Below are positions 41,629 through 50,985 of a stretch of DNA of 64,000 bases, one piece after another (within the stretch, counting starts at the first letter, position 1; the number at the start of each line of letters is the position of its first letter). The notes below the pieces were generated by a model that worked only from the letters and a program-made list of their open reading frames with translations, had not been told where the DNA came from and made no database searches. The translations under genes were made by a program, and so were the position numbers. The DNA comes from RCIO01 sp964629765 (GTDB lineage: Bacteria > Pseudomonadota > Alphaproteobacteria > Rhizobiales > Rhizobiaceae): contig CAZVTK010000006.1 of assembly GCA_964629765.1 (NCBI GenBank), forward strand, positions 21,854 to 85,853, written 5' to 3'.

Positions 41629-42423
41629 TCAGGTCCCGGAAAACCGCGGCGGGCGCTTTTCGAGCATGGCGGCGACCGCCTCCACATGGTCGTTGGAGAA
41701 ATGCGTCATCAGCTCGAGGCCGATATGCGCCTCGACCAGCCCGTCGAACTGGCGCCGCAGCGTCATGTTGATCGCCTGTTTGGTGGCGTTGATCGCAAGG
41801 GTCGCTCCGCTCGCAAGCCGCGTCGCCATCGCGTTCACCGTTTCATCGAGTGCTTCCGCCTTCACCGCGCGGGTGATGAGACCCATCGCGGCGGCCTCGG
41901 CCCCGCGCAACGGATCGCCGGTCAGCAGGAATTCCCTCGCCCGTGCGTATCCGATCAGTTGCGGCCAGATCAGAGCACCCCCGTCGCCGGCGGCGTAGCC
42001 GACCAGCACATGCGGATCGCCGATCTTGGCGCTGTCCACGGCATAGGTCAGGTCGCAGAACAGCGCGAGAGTTGCGCCGAAGCCGATCGCGTGGCCGTTG
42101 ATGCGCGCGATGATCGGCTTTTCCAGAGCCAGCAGCGAATGGGTCAGCTTGATGCCTTCCTGCATCGATACGACCGAGGCCTGCGGGTTCTCGATGCTTT
42201 CCTGCATCGCCGAAAATTCTCCGCCCGCCGAGAAGATCCGGTCTCCCGCTCCGGTCAGGATGACGACCTTGGTCGCCGCGTCGCGGTTGATGTCCGAAAA
42301 GACGTGGGCAAGCTCCCCGTGCATCGCCTTCGTAACCGCATTGGACGGCGGATTGTCGAGCGTGATCGTCAGGATGGGGCCGTCGCGGCTGATTTTCAGG
42401 CTTTCATAGGCATCATACATCAT
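41629..42423 (-). CDS. Enoyl-CoA hydratase/isomerase family protein
   Basis: 264 residues of crotonase fold. Oxyanion-hole segments IFSAGGEFSAM and NGHAIGFGATLALF are present. The usual catalytic glutamates are replaced: Ala-Thr after GFG, and IGDPHVLVG in place of the SxPE motif, followed by GDGG. It is probably a hydratase-fold enzyme of different chemistry. It is the last gene of the six-gene leftward operon and overlaps the acyl-CoA ligase gene (ATGA). Confidence 0.88.
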   Translation of the reverse strand: MMYDAYESLKISRDGPILTITLDNPPSNAVTKAMHGELAHVFSDINRDAATKVVILTGAGDRIFSAGGEFSAMQESIENPQASVVSMQEGIKLTHSLLALEKPIIARINGHAIGFGATLALFCDLTYAVDSAKIGDPHVLVGYAAGDGGALIWPQLIGYARAREFLLTGDPLRGAEAAAMGLITRAVKAEALDETVNAMATRLASGATLAINATKQAINMTLRRQFDGLVEAHIGLELMTHFSNDHVEAVAAMLEKRPPRFSGT

Positions 42424-43985
42424 GACTTCCCCTTGGTCGGCTTCGGGTCCGCAACCGGATTCCTGAATCGCTCTCTCAGCTCCACCTTGCTGACCTTGCC
42501 GGTTTGCAGGCGCGGCAGCGCATCGACGAAAACGACGCTTCTCGGTGCCTTGTAGTGGGCGATCTGCTCGCGGCTGAAAGCGATCAGCTCCGCCTCGGTC
42601 AGGCTCGCCCCCGGCCGCAGGACGACGACGGCGCGAACGCTTTCCCCCCATTTTTCGTCGGGTATGCCGATCACGGCGACTTCGTGCACGCCGGGATGCT
42701 GTTCGATGGCGTTCTCGACCTCGCGGCAATAGACGTTTTCGCCGCCGGTGATGATCATGTCCTTCTTGCGGTCGACGAGAAAAACGTAACCCTGATCGTC
42801 CAGATAGCCGATATCGCCGGAGTGATACCAACCGCCGCGCAGTGCTTCGACGGTGGCCGGCCCGTTGTTCCAGTACCCGCCCATGCAGGTATCGGACCGG
42901 CAGACGACCTCGCCCGGTACGCCGGCGGGGCAGTCGTTTCCCTGATCGTCGACGATGCGGATATCGGCATCCGGGAACGCCTGTCCGACCGAGGCGAGCC
43001 GCGCGATCTGCTCGGGCGTCCCGTTCGGGTGATGCTGGTGCGGCGCCAGGAACGTAAAGTTGCATTCGGTCGACCCATAACCGTTGGCCATCACGTTCCC
43101 GAACGTCGCGATTCCGCGCTTCAGGAGCGAAACCGGCATCGGCGCGGCCGCATAGAGAAGGAGCTCGACGCTGGAAAGATCGTAGGAACCGATCTCCGGC
43201 ACATCCAGAATCCCGGCGACCATCGTCGGGACGAGGTGAAGATGGGTGATGCGATCTTCCTGGATCGTCTCCAGGATCAGCTTCGGATCGAACCTGCGCT
43301 GGACATGAATGGCCCCCGCCAGCCAGAACGACGAATAGTACAGGCAGCGCGCGCCGACGTGGAACAGCGGCATCATCAGCAACTGGCGGGTGTCGCCCCG
43401 TTTTCCGAAGACGTTCGACATCAGTTCCGCCTGACGCGCTTCCCCGTATTGCGTGCGCATCACGCCCTTGGGCCGCCCGGTCGTGCCGCTGGTGTACATG
43501 ATGACGGCGACGTCATCGACCCCGGCGCGGATCGGCGGGCCGTCGAGAGACCCGCTTTCGGCGAGCGCCTCGTAGGGCTCGGCCCAGTCGGGGGCGTTTC
43601 CAAGGCAGACATAGTGCCGGATCTTCAGGCGCCCGCGAAGGCTGTCGACGATCTCCGCGTACTGGTCCTCGAAGATCAGGACATGCGGAGCGCTGTCGGT
43701 CAGGACATACTCTATCTCCGCCGCCGACAGCCGGAAATTGACCGTCGTCATGATGAAGCCTGCGCGTTCGCAGGCTCCGTAGACTTCGGTGTATTCGAGC
43801 CGGTTCATCGACAGCAGCGCCACGCGGTCCTGGTGCCGGGCGCCGCGCTCGTAGAGGCCGTGCGCAATGCGGTTGATGCGGCCCCAGTACGCGCCGAAGG
43901 TCTGCGTGCGTCCCTCGAAGACGACGGCGGCGGCGTCCGGCGCCATGACGGCATTGCGCTTGTGAATGTCGGCAAGGAGCTTCAT
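42420..43985 (-). CDS. AMP-binding acyl-CoA synthetase
   Basis: 521 residues. ANL-superfamily ligase: phosphate loop MYTSGTTGRPKGVM, YGSTE (A5), YHSGDIGYLD (A7) and a C-terminal LQTGKVSKVELRERF carrying the adenylation lysine. It forms an acyl-adenylate and then the CoA thioester from a free carboxylic acid. In the operon it would take the acid released by the aldehyde dehydrogenase. Start at 43985, coupled to the upstream OYE gene. Confidence 0.93.
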   Translation of the reverse strand: MKLLADIHKRNAVMAPDAAAVVFEGRTQTFGAYWGRINRIAHGLYERGARHQDRVALLSMNRLEYTEVYGACERAGFIMTTVNFRLSAAEIEYVLTDSAPHVLIFEDQYAEIVDSLRGRLKIRHYVCLGNAPDWAEPYEALAESGSLDGPPIRAGVDDVAVIMYTSGTTGRPKGVMRTQYGEARQAELMSNVFGKRGDTRQLLMMPLFHVGARCLYYSSFWLAGAIHVQRRFDPKLILETIQEDRITHLHLVPTMVAGILDVPEIGSYDLSSVELLLYAAAPMPVSLLKRGIATFGNVMANGYGSTECNFTFLAPHQHHPNGTPEQIARLASVGQAFPDADIRIVDDQGNDCPAGVPGEVVCRSDTCMGGYWNNGPATVEALRGGWYHSGDIGYLDDQGYVFLVDRKKDMIITGGENVYCREVENAIEQHPGVHEVAVIGIPDEKWGESVRAVVVLRPGASLTEAELIAFSREQIAHYKAPRSVVFVDALPRLQTGKVSKVELRERFRNPVADPKPTKGKS

Positions 43986-45142
43986 CGCCTGTCTCCGAAT
44001 CTGGGGTCGGGTTCGCCAGCCCCCGGAGGCTGGTGAACCGAAGGATGCGCGAACGCGTAGCCCGGCCAGTATTTCGCGGTCAGCCGCCAGAAAGGCTTTG
44101 GATATGTGGGATCCACGCCCAGGGCCTGCGCGGCATGAAGGCCCCAGCGCGGATCGTCCAGCGTGGCGCGGGCAACGCCGACCATATCCGACGCGCCGGT
44201 GGCGATGATCTGTTCGGCCTGCTCGGCCGTCAGGACCATGCCGACCGTCATGGTCGCGATTTCGGCCCCCTTGCGGATGGCTTCCGCAAGATGCGTCTGG
44301 TAGCCCGGCACGATCGCCGGAAGCTTCTGCTCGCGCGAATTGCCGCCGCTGGAAACGGTGACGAAATCGGCGCCGGCTTTCTTGAGGGCCGCCGCAAAGG
44401 CAGTCGCCTCCTCGACGCGGATCCCGGTGTCGAGCCAGTCGGTGCCGTTGATGCGGAAGCCGAGGGCCTTTTGCTTCGGCCAGGCCGCGCGGACCGCCTC
44501 GGCAACCTCGATTCCCAGGCGCATCCGGTTGTCCAGCGAGCCGCCGTAGCGGTCGGTCCGCTTGTTCGCATGCGCGGAAAGGAAGGAGCTGATGAGGTAG
44601 CCGTGCGCGGCGTGCACTTCGATCAGGTCGAACCCGGCTCGGTCGGCGCGCCTCGCCGCGACGGAAAATGCCGATACCACGCGGGAGATATCCGCTTCGG
44701 TCATTTCGGTCGGCCTGGGCCAGAGGTCGTTCGGCGGCACGGGAGAGGGCGCGATCGGAATCCAGCCCCCTTCGGCCACCGCGACCGGCTGGCGCCCGTC
44801 AAACGGGGTGTTCGAGGCCTTGCGCCCGGCATGGCCGAGCTGGATGCCCATCGCGGTCGACGAATAGGTCCGGATTCGCGCGATCAGGTCGAGCAGCGCT
44901 TCCTCCTGCGCGTCGTTGTAGAGGCCGAGGTCGTTGGGGCTGATACGGCCGATATCTTCGACGGCCGTGGATTCGACGATCACCAGACCCGCCCCCGAGA
45001 TCGCCATCGTACCGAGATGCATGTGGTGCCAGGGAGCCGGCAATCCGTCCGCCCCGGCCGAATACTGGCACATCGGCGGCACGACCACCCTGTTTGGAAG
45101 CACGAGGCCCCCGAGCTTGATTTGGCTGAAAAGATGACTCAT
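43982..45142 (-). CDS. Old Yellow Enzyme-like NADH:flavin oxidoreductase
   Basis: 386 residues. TIM-barrel FMN enzyme of the YqjM/XenA branch: NRVVVPPMCQYSA at the N-terminus, QLGHAGRKAS, IEVHAAHGYLISSFLS (active-site His pair), NKRTDRYGGSLDNR, and MVGVARATLDDPRW for FMN phosphate. It reduces activated C=C bonds of α,β-unsaturated carbonyl compounds. The ATG at 45142 opens before MSHLFSQIK; an upstream extension is less conserved. The C-terminal tail after residue ~365 is proline-rich. Confidence 0.92.
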   Translation of the reverse strand: MSHLFSQIKLGGLVLPNRVVVPPMCQYSAGADGLPAPWHHMHLGTMAISGAGLVIVESTAVEDIGRISPNDLGLYNDAQEEALLDLIARIRTYSSTAMGIQLGHAGRKASNTPFDGRQPVAVAEGGWIPIAPSPVPPNDLWPRPTEMTEADISRVVSAFSVAARRADRAGFDLIEVHAAHGYLISSFLSAHANKRTDRYGGSLDNRMRLGIEVAEAVRAAWPKQKALGFRINGTDWLDTGIRVEEATAFAAALKKAGADFVTVSSGGNSREQKLPAIVPGYQTHLAEAIRKGAEIATMTVGMVLTAEQAEQIIATGASDMVGVARATLDDPRWGLHAAQALGVDPTYPKPFWRLTAKYWPGYAFAHPSVHQPPGAGEPDPRFGDRR

Positions 45143-45173
45143 TTGTCCAGGTTCCGCACGCCGCAATGTACGA

Positions 45174-46892
45174 TCAGTACAGATCGCGAAAATGATCGGC
45201 GAATATCGTGTATGGAGGCCGCGCCACAGGATCGGTCATCACTTCGATGAAGTTCGCCTTTTCAGAAGAAAAGGCGTCGTCCAGTGCCTTTTGCACTTCG
45301 GAGTCATTGTTGACGCGTATCGCATTCAGCCCGCAACTGCGCGCGATGCCGGCGTGATCCACGTCCACGAAGTCGCAGGCGTTGGTGTGTTCGCCGAATT
45401 TCAAGTCTTCGGCGTGGGTCTGGTAGCCCAGAATGCCGTTGTTCAGCATCAGGATGATGATCGGCGTCCCCAGACGGCGCACCGTTTCGAGCTCCGCCCA
45501 GTTGTGGGCGAAACCGCCGTCGCCCGCCACGCAGATCACGCGGCTCTCCGGGGCGGCGATCTTCGCGCCGATGGCCATCGGAATGCCCCAGCCGAGCCCT
45601 GCCAGCCCGCGCGGCGTCAGGAACCGCTGGCCCGGTCGGTGGGACGTGAGGAAGTTGGTGACCCAGGTCGAGGAATAGCTGGCATCCCCGACGGCGATGT
45701 CGGTCGGCTTCATGCGCTTTTCGACCTCGGCCATCAGCCTTTCGGGGCGCACCGGCCCGTCGGCCTTTGCCGGAATCGCGGCGATCCTGGCGCGCCATTC
45801 GGCGACCGCCGCCTTGATCTGCGCCTCGACATGCGGCCGCAGCGTCTTGCGACCGGAAAGATCCAGCCTGGAAAGGGCCTGGGAGAGAGCCGCAACGGTC
45901 AGCTTGGCATCGCCCTGAAGCCGCAAGGCCTCGTAGTTGCGCCCGATCTCCATGGGATCGATATCGATATGGATGTAGCGCGCCGAGGGCGGATACAGCT
46001 TCCAGCTATCGGTGCCGTTCTGGTTGGTGCGATTTCCGATCAGCACCACGACATCGGCGTTTTCGACGATCGGCCTCATGCCGTGGGTGCGGCTGCCGGG
46101 TGCCATGAAGTTGCCGATGCACCCCAGGCTGAGCGGGTGGTTCTCGTCCACGCTGCCCTTGCCCATGACGGTCGTGGCAACCGGAATGTGCGCGCTCTCC
46201 TGCAGCGCGGCCAGCTCGGCCGAGGCGTCGGACAGATGAACGCCGCCGCCGGCCACGATCAGGGGCGCCCTCGCCGCCGCAATCAACGCGGCGGCTTCCG
46301 CAATCGAGGCCGGGTTGGCCACGGTCCGGTCGAGGGGGAACGATCCGAGGTTCGATTTGCGCGGCGACGGGGCGGGTTCCTTCTCCATGAGGAGGTCGGG
46401 CGCCACCATCAGGACGGCGGGACCGGCCCGGCCGGAGGTCGCGGCGGTGAAAGCCATGTCGACATAGTCTTCCAGCCGGTCGGCGCGATCGATCCGGCGC
46501 ACGAACTTGGCAACCCCGTCGAATAGCCTGATGTGGTCGAGCTCCTGAAAGGCGTTCTTGTCCATGGTGCTGCGATCGACTTCCTGCACCAGGGCGATCA
46601 CCGGAACCGACGCCTTGAGCGCCTCGGCCAGAGGGGCAACCAGAAGTGCCGCGGCCGGGCCGTTCTGCGCCGTGACGATGCCGACCTTGCGGGAGATCCG
46701 GGCATAGCCGTCCGCCATCGCCCCACCCGAATTTTCCTGGCGATAAGGCATCTGCCTGATCCCGGCATGCGGCGACGCCAGGTGGAACGCCGATGGCAGG
46801 CTCTGCCCGAAGGTGAGCGTGACGCCGTGACGGGCGAAAGCCTGCGCAAGCCGCAGCGCGACGGTGGAATTCCAGTTGATGTTGGAGGACAT
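45174..46892 (-). CDS. TPP-dependent decarboxylase/carboligase
   Basis: 572 residues, normal for the acetolactate synthase/benzoylformate decarboxylase superfamily. Pyr domain with the TPP-activating Glu in MPYRQENSGGAMADGYAR; middle domain around PLIVAGGGVHLSDAS; PP domain with the metal/TPP motif VAGDGGFAHNWAELET ending ILMLNN. It decarboxylates a 2-oxo acid to an aldehyde or couples two molecules. Its place between a 2-hydroxyacid oxidase plus aldehyde dehydrogenase and a CoA ligase argues for a decarboxylase. The gap to the aldehyde dehydrogenase gene is 33 bp. Confidence 0.92.
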   Translation of the reverse strand: MSSNINWNSTVALRLAQAFARHGVTLTFGQSLPSAFHLASPHAGIRQMPYRQENSGGAMADGYARISRKVGIVTAQNGPAAALLVAPLAEALKASVPVIALVQEVDRSTMDKNAFQELDHIRLFDGVAKFVRRIDRADRLEDYVDMAFTAATSGRAGPAVLMVAPDLLMEKEPAPSPRKSNLGSFPLDRTVANPASIAEAAALIAAARAPLIVAGGGVHLSDASAELAALQESAHIPVATTVMGKGSVDENHPLSLGCIGNFMAPGSRTHGMRPIVENADVVVLIGNRTNQNGTDSWKLYPPSARYIHIDIDPMEIGRNYEALRLQGDAKLTVAALSQALSRLDLSGRKTLRPHVEAQIKAAVAEWRARIAAIPAKADGPVRPERLMAEVEKRMKPTDIAVGDASYSSTWVTNFLTSHRPGQRFLTPRGLAGLGWGIPMAIGAKIAAPESRVICVAGDGGFAHNWAELETVRRLGTPIIILMLNNGILGYQTHAEDLKFGEHTNACDFVDVDHAGIARSCGLNAIRVNNDSEVQKALDDAFSSEKANFIEVMTDPVARPPYTIFADHFRDLY

Positions 46893-46925
46893 GGCGTTCG
46901 GTTCCTGTCGCTATCGATATCGGGA

Positions 46926-48362
46926 TCAGACGTGCGATGCCTGGGTCACGAACTTGGTCGCGAGGTAGGCTTCGATGGCTTCCGTGCCGCCTTCCGACCC
47001 GTATCCGCTATCCTTGACCCCGCCGAACGGCGTTTCGGCGAGGGCCAGCCCCAGATGGTTCACCGACAGCATCCCGGCCTCGATGCCCTCCGACATGGCG
47101 GCGATATTGCGGGCCGAGCGCGAGAATGCGTAGGCCGCGAGACCGAAAGGCAGGCGGTTGGCCTCGGCTACGGCGTCGTCGATATCGCGGAACGGGGTGA
47201 CCAGTGCGACCGGGCCGAACGGTTCCTCGTTCATGATGCGCATGTCCCGGGTGACGCCGGTCAGCACGGTGGGTTCGAGAAAGAAGCCGCTGTTGTGGAC
47301 GCGTCTGCCGCCGGTCACGCAATCCGCGCCGGCGTCGGTCGCGTCCTGGATCAGCGCCTCGACGGCGAGGCGGCGGTTTTCGCTGATGAGCGGTCCCATC
47401 CGGGTTGCCGGGTCCAGGCCGTCGCCGACGTTCAGCGCCCTGGCCTTGGCCGAAAAGCGATCGACGAAGTTCTCGACCAGGGATTCGTGAACCAGGAACC
47501 GGGTCGGCGACACGCAGACCTGCCCGGCGTTGCGGTATTTGGAGCCGACGAGCAGCGTGCTGACGTGTTCGACATCGACATCGTCGAACACCACGACAGG
47601 GGCATGGCCCCCGAGCTCCATCGTGGCCCGTTTCATATGGACACCGGCAAGGGCCGCAAGGTGCTTGCCGACCGGAACCGAGCCCGTGAACGAGATCTTC
47701 CGGATCGCCGGATGTGCGATCAGGTGTTCGGAAATCATCGCGGGCGTGCCGTAAACCAGGTTCACGACCCCCGCGGGCAAACCCGCGTCGGCCAGCGCCT
47801 TGACCAGTTCCGCGGCGGTCGCGGGCGTTTCCTCCGCGGCCTTGCAGACGATCGAGCAGCCGGCCGCCAGCGCCGCCCCGACCTTGCGTGCGACCTGCGA
47901 CATCGGGAAGTTCCAGGGCGTGAAGCCCGCAACCGGGCCGACCGGCTCTTTCGTCACGATCTGGGCGACGCCCGCAACGCGGGCCGGAATGACGCGGCCG
48001 TAGCTGCGCCTCGCCTCTTCGGCAAACCACTCGAAAATCTCGGCCGATCCGAGGATTTCCGCTTTCGCCTCGGCGATCGGCTTGCCCTGCTCTGCGGTGA
48101 GCTGGCTCGCGATATGGTCCAGCCGATCGCGCAGATGACGCGCCGCGCTGCGAAGCACGCCCGATCTTTCGAGCGCGGAGGTGGCGCGCCACAGCCTGAA
48201 GCCCGCATCCGCCGCAGCCGCGGCGTCGTCCAGATCGGAAATCTCCGCATGGGCCACGGTGCCGATGCAGCCGCCATGGGCGGGGTTCGTGACGTCGATC
48301 GTGGAGCCCGCCGCGCCGTCGCGCCAGATGCCGTCGATGTAGAGCTGCGTCTTAGTGGGCAC
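46926..48362 (-). CDS. NAD(P)-dependent aldehyde dehydrogenase (succinate-semialdehyde-type)
   Basis: 478 residues. GabD-like: TPWNFPMSQVARKVGAALAA (landmark TPWNFP), FTGSVPVGK cofactor motif, MELGGHAPVVV (catalytic Glu) and NAGQVCVSPTRF (nucleophilic Cys), ending EPFGPVA and PFGGVKDSGYGSEGG. It oxidises an aldehyde, perhaps succinate semialdehyde, to the acid. It overlaps the upstream oxidase gene by 11 bp, a strong sign of coupled expression. Confidence 0.92.
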   Translation of the reverse strand: MPTKTQLYIDGIWRDGAAGSTIDVTNPAHGGCIGTVAHAEISDLDDAAAAADAGFRLWRATSALERSGVLRSAARHLRDRLDHIASQLTAEQGKPIAEAKAEILGSAEIFEWFAEEARRSYGRVIPARVAGVAQIVTKEPVGPVAGFTPWNFPMSQVARKVGAALAAGCSIVCKAAEETPATAAELVKALADAGLPAGVVNLVYGTPAMISEHLIAHPAIRKISFTGSVPVGKHLAALAGVHMKRATMELGGHAPVVVFDDVDVEHVSTLLVGSKYRNAGQVCVSPTRFLVHESLVENFVDRFSAKARALNVGDGLDPATRMGPLISENRRLAVEALIQDATDAGADCVTGGRRVHNSGFFLEPTVLTGVTRDMRIMNEEPFGPVALVTPFRDIDDAVAEANRLPFGLAAYAFSRSARNIAAMSEGIEAGMLSVNHLGLALAETPFGGVKDSGYGSEGGTEAIEAYLATKFVTQASHV

Positions 48363-49575
48363 GCTTGCGGCCTTCCGTGACGGATGGGCTTCTTCGAAGC
48401 TGCACGACTATCCTCCGCGCAATCGGAATGGCGGATGTGGCCGCAGGCGACGGCGCATTGCAGACGTGAAGCATTCTTTCCGTCCGCAGGAACAGGAAGT
48501 CGTGGACCAGCGTCCCGTCGCGCAGGACCGCCTGCGCCCGGATGCCGGCGGTGCGCGGAGTGAGGTCACTCAATTCAAGGGTCGGGCAGTACTTCTGGCA
48601 CTCGGCGAGATAGGCCGATTTGAAAAGCGAATTCCGCGCCTCCGATAGCGCCGAGCGCCAGTTCCGGGCCAGCAGGCGCCAGAACCCCGGAAAGGTCGAG
48701 AACGCCAGCACGTCGCGCGGATTGATCGAGAATTTCGGATAGCCCTCGCGCGCAAACCCCAGAACCGCGTTTGGACCGATGGTGAGGCTGCCGTCGATCA
48801 TCGGTGTCAGGTGAATGCCGAGGAATGGCAGGTCGGGGTCGGGAACGGGGTAGATCATGTGGTGCACCAGCCCGCGCTTGGCCGGAATCACCTCGTAATA
48901 CTCGCCCCGGAACGGAACGATCTGGTGATCGATTTCCAGTCCGGAGAGCCGCGCCAGACGGTCAGCCTGCAACCCCGCGCAGACAATGAGCTGCCGGGCG
49001 GTCCAGGTTTGCGAGGCCGACTCGATGACGACGCAATCGGCTTCTTCGCGGATCGCCTCCACCGCCGAGCCGAGCACGATATCGCAGCCGGCCTTGCGCA
49101 GCATAGCGGCCATGGCATCGCAGATGGCGACATAGCTCACGATGCCGACGCTCGGCACCAGTATGGCCCCGGCTCCCCGGATGTTGGGTTCCCGCCGGGT
49201 TATTTCCGAGGCATCGAGAACCTCGATCTCGATGCCGTTCTTGCCTGCCGTGTTTGCCAGCGCATACATGCGCATCAACTGGCGCTCGTCGGTCGCGACG
49301 ATCAGCTTGCCGCGGGTGTCGAACGCGATGCCGTTGTCGCGGCAAAACTGCCGGGTGGCCTCGGCTCCGCTTTTGCACAGCTCGGCCTTCAGGGAGCCCG
49401 GCTGATAATAGATGCCCGAATGAATGACGCCGCTGTTGTGTCCCGTCTGATGGACGGCGAGGCCGGTCTCCTTTTCGATCAGCAGGATCGAAGAGCCGGG
49501 ATTGTCGTTGAACAGTTCGAGCGCCGTGGCCAGGCCGACAATTCCACCGCCGACGACGCAAAAATCATAAATCAT
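48352..49575 (-). CDS. L-2-hydroxyglutarate oxidase-like FAD enzyme
   Basis: 407 residues. DAO-fold flavoprotein closest to LhgO: GxGxxG at the N-terminus (VVGGGIVGLATALEL), HQTGHNSGVIHSGIYY near residue 45, KAELCKSG, and the C-terminal PRTAGIRAQAV segment. LhgO oxidises L-2-hydroxyglutarate to 2-oxoglutarate and donates electrons to quinone. It leads the six-gene operon. No csiD (glutarate hydroxylase) is present, so the substrate may be another L-2-hydroxy acid. It is governed by the dyad at 49795-49812. Confidence 0.9.
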   Translation of the reverse strand: MIYDFCVVGGGIVGLATALELFNDNPGSSILLIEKETGLAVHQTGHNSGVIHSGIYYQPGSLKAELCKSGAEATRQFCRDNGIAFDTRGKLIVATDERQLMRMYALANTAGKNGIEIEVLDASEITRREPNIRGAGAILVPSVGIVSYVAICDAMAAMLRKAGCDIVLGSAVEAIREEADCVVIESASQTWTARQLIVCAGLQADRLARLSGLEIDHQIVPFRGEYYEVIPAKRGLVHHMIYPVPDPDLPFLGIHLTPMIDGSLTIGPNAVLGFAREGYPKFSINPRDVLAFSTFPGFWRLLARNWRSALSEARNSLFKSAYLAECQKYCPTLELSDLTPRTAGIRAQAVLRDGTLVHDFLFLRTERMLHVCNAPSPAATSAIPIARRIVVQLRRSPSVTEGRKRAH

Positions 49576-49770
49576 TCAGCCGCCTCAGCAGGAAGAAGCA
49601 AGTCCGGTATCGGATAAAGCGTCAAAGTGACTTCGGGCCCCGAAAGATCGGCGCCCGCATTTTGGCATAGGCTTCTTGCTTTGGCTGCGCCTGGCTGATG
49701 TCTTGCTCGGCTGTTCATCGGCGCCCGTTCCATCAATGCCGAAGGGCGGCTTCGCCTCGGATTGACAGGT

Positions 49771-49812
49771 CTTATTGGGCATGCCATCAATAATGTCAAC
49801 AACAATGTTGAT
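49771..49812 (-). promoter_or_regulatory. GntR-type operator and promoter of the LhgO-led operon
   Basis: Minus-strand -35 TTGACA (49799-49794), 17-bp spacer, -10 AATAAG (49776-49771). The 18-bp dyad GTCAACAACAATGTTGAT (49795-49812) overlaps the -35. It also lies between this operon and the divergent thioesterase gene and could control both. The rest of 49576-49970 holds no gene. Confidence 0.75.
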
Positions 49813-49970
49813 GCCGTTGTGGCCGACCCCGAAGCCCATCGGCGGTGCCGGCCCGGCGCGTCGGCATCGCCCGGTCGAGACCGCGCCGGATCGCGGGACA
49901 GCGGCACAGGTTGGATCGCCCGATGAGAACGACTATCGGTGTCAGCGCGCGGGAGCGGCCGGCGGGACGC

Positions 49971-50864
49971 ATGGAGAGCTTGCAAGTGGAGGAGATGGAG
50001 GCGTTTTTGGAGACGCTTTCCCTGGTGCAGGAAGACGCGGATGTTTTCCGGGGCCATAGTCCCGATTTCGGCTGGGTCCGTGTATTCGGCGGGCAAATAC
50101 TTGCCCAGGCATTGGCGGCGGCGCAGCGCACGGTTGCGCATGATCGTTTCGTGCATTCCCTGCACGCCTATTTTCACAGACCGGGCGAGGTCGCATCGCC
50201 AATTCGCTACAGCGTGGCGCGAACGCGGGACGGCGGCCGTTTCGCCTCGCGCCGCATAGAGGCGACCCAACATGGCAAGATCGTTCTGTCGATGGAGGCC
50301 AGCTTCCACGTCGACGAGGGCGGCCCAGATCATCAGAATGCCATGCCGCTCGATGTCCCGCCTCCCGACACCCTGCCGGATCCGGCGGCGTTCTTGGCCC
50401 GTCATGCGCAAAGATCGGCCCAGGCCACCCGGGACCTGTGGAAGCAGCGCACGCCGTTCGATGTCCGCCCCGTCGTCCTTGATCATTACGTCAGCCGTGC
50501 TGCGCGCGCGCCCTTGCAGCAGGTGTGGATGCGACCGAAATCGCCGCTCTCGCTGGACCGCGCGCAGAATGCCGTGGTTCTGACGTTCATGAGCGACATA
50601 ACATTGCTGGGAGTGACCTCCTTTGCCCATGGAGGCGCGCTTACGGACCCCGGTGTCCAGTCCAGCAGCATCAGCCATGCCATGTGGTTTCACCGGCCCT
50701 GCGCACTTGACGACTGGCTGCTGTATTCGCAGGACAGTCCCAGTTCTCAAAACGCCCTCGGCCTTGCCCGCGGCAGTATCTATGCTTCCGACAGCACCCT
50801 GGTTGCTACGGTTGTTCAGGAGGGACTGCTTCGGTTCCATGAACCGGTCAAGCATACGTCTTGA
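49971..50864 (+). CDS. TesB-like acyl-CoA thioesterase II
   Basis: 297 residues. Double hot-dog fold: FRGHSPDFGWVRVFGGQILAQ near the N-terminus and HSLHAYFHRPGE, then in the second half a conserved Asp in FMSDITLLG and SISHAMWFHRP. It hydrolyses acyl-CoA to free acid and CoA, releasing CoA or ending the pathway. The ATG at 49971 is preferred because family alignment starts there; an ATG at 49923 would add 16 residues. It is divergent from the LhgO-led operon and shares its operator region. Confidence 0.9.
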   Translation: MESLQVEEMEAFLETLSLVQEDADVFRGHSPDFGWVRVFGGQILAQALAAAQRTVAHDRFVHSLHAYFHRPGEVASPIRYSVARTRDGGRFASRRIEATQHGKIVLSMEASFHVDEGGPDHQNAMPLDVPPPDTLPDPAAFLARHAQRSAQATRDLWKQRTPFDVRPVVLDHYVSRAARAPLQQVWMRPKSPLSLDRAQNAVVLTFMSDITLLGVTSFAHGGALTDPGVQSSSISHAMWFHRPCALDDWLLYSQDSPSSQNALGLARGSIYASDSTLVATVVQEGLLRFHEPVKHTS

Positions 50865-50985
50865 ATGATATTCGGGAACCGGAGCTGCAGCGAACCGACC
50901 GCGGGTTCACCACGGGGTGGCCGGGCACCCTTGCCCGATGCGGCTACATTGCATTTCGCAAGCTCCGCAGCTAACAGGAAAGTCT

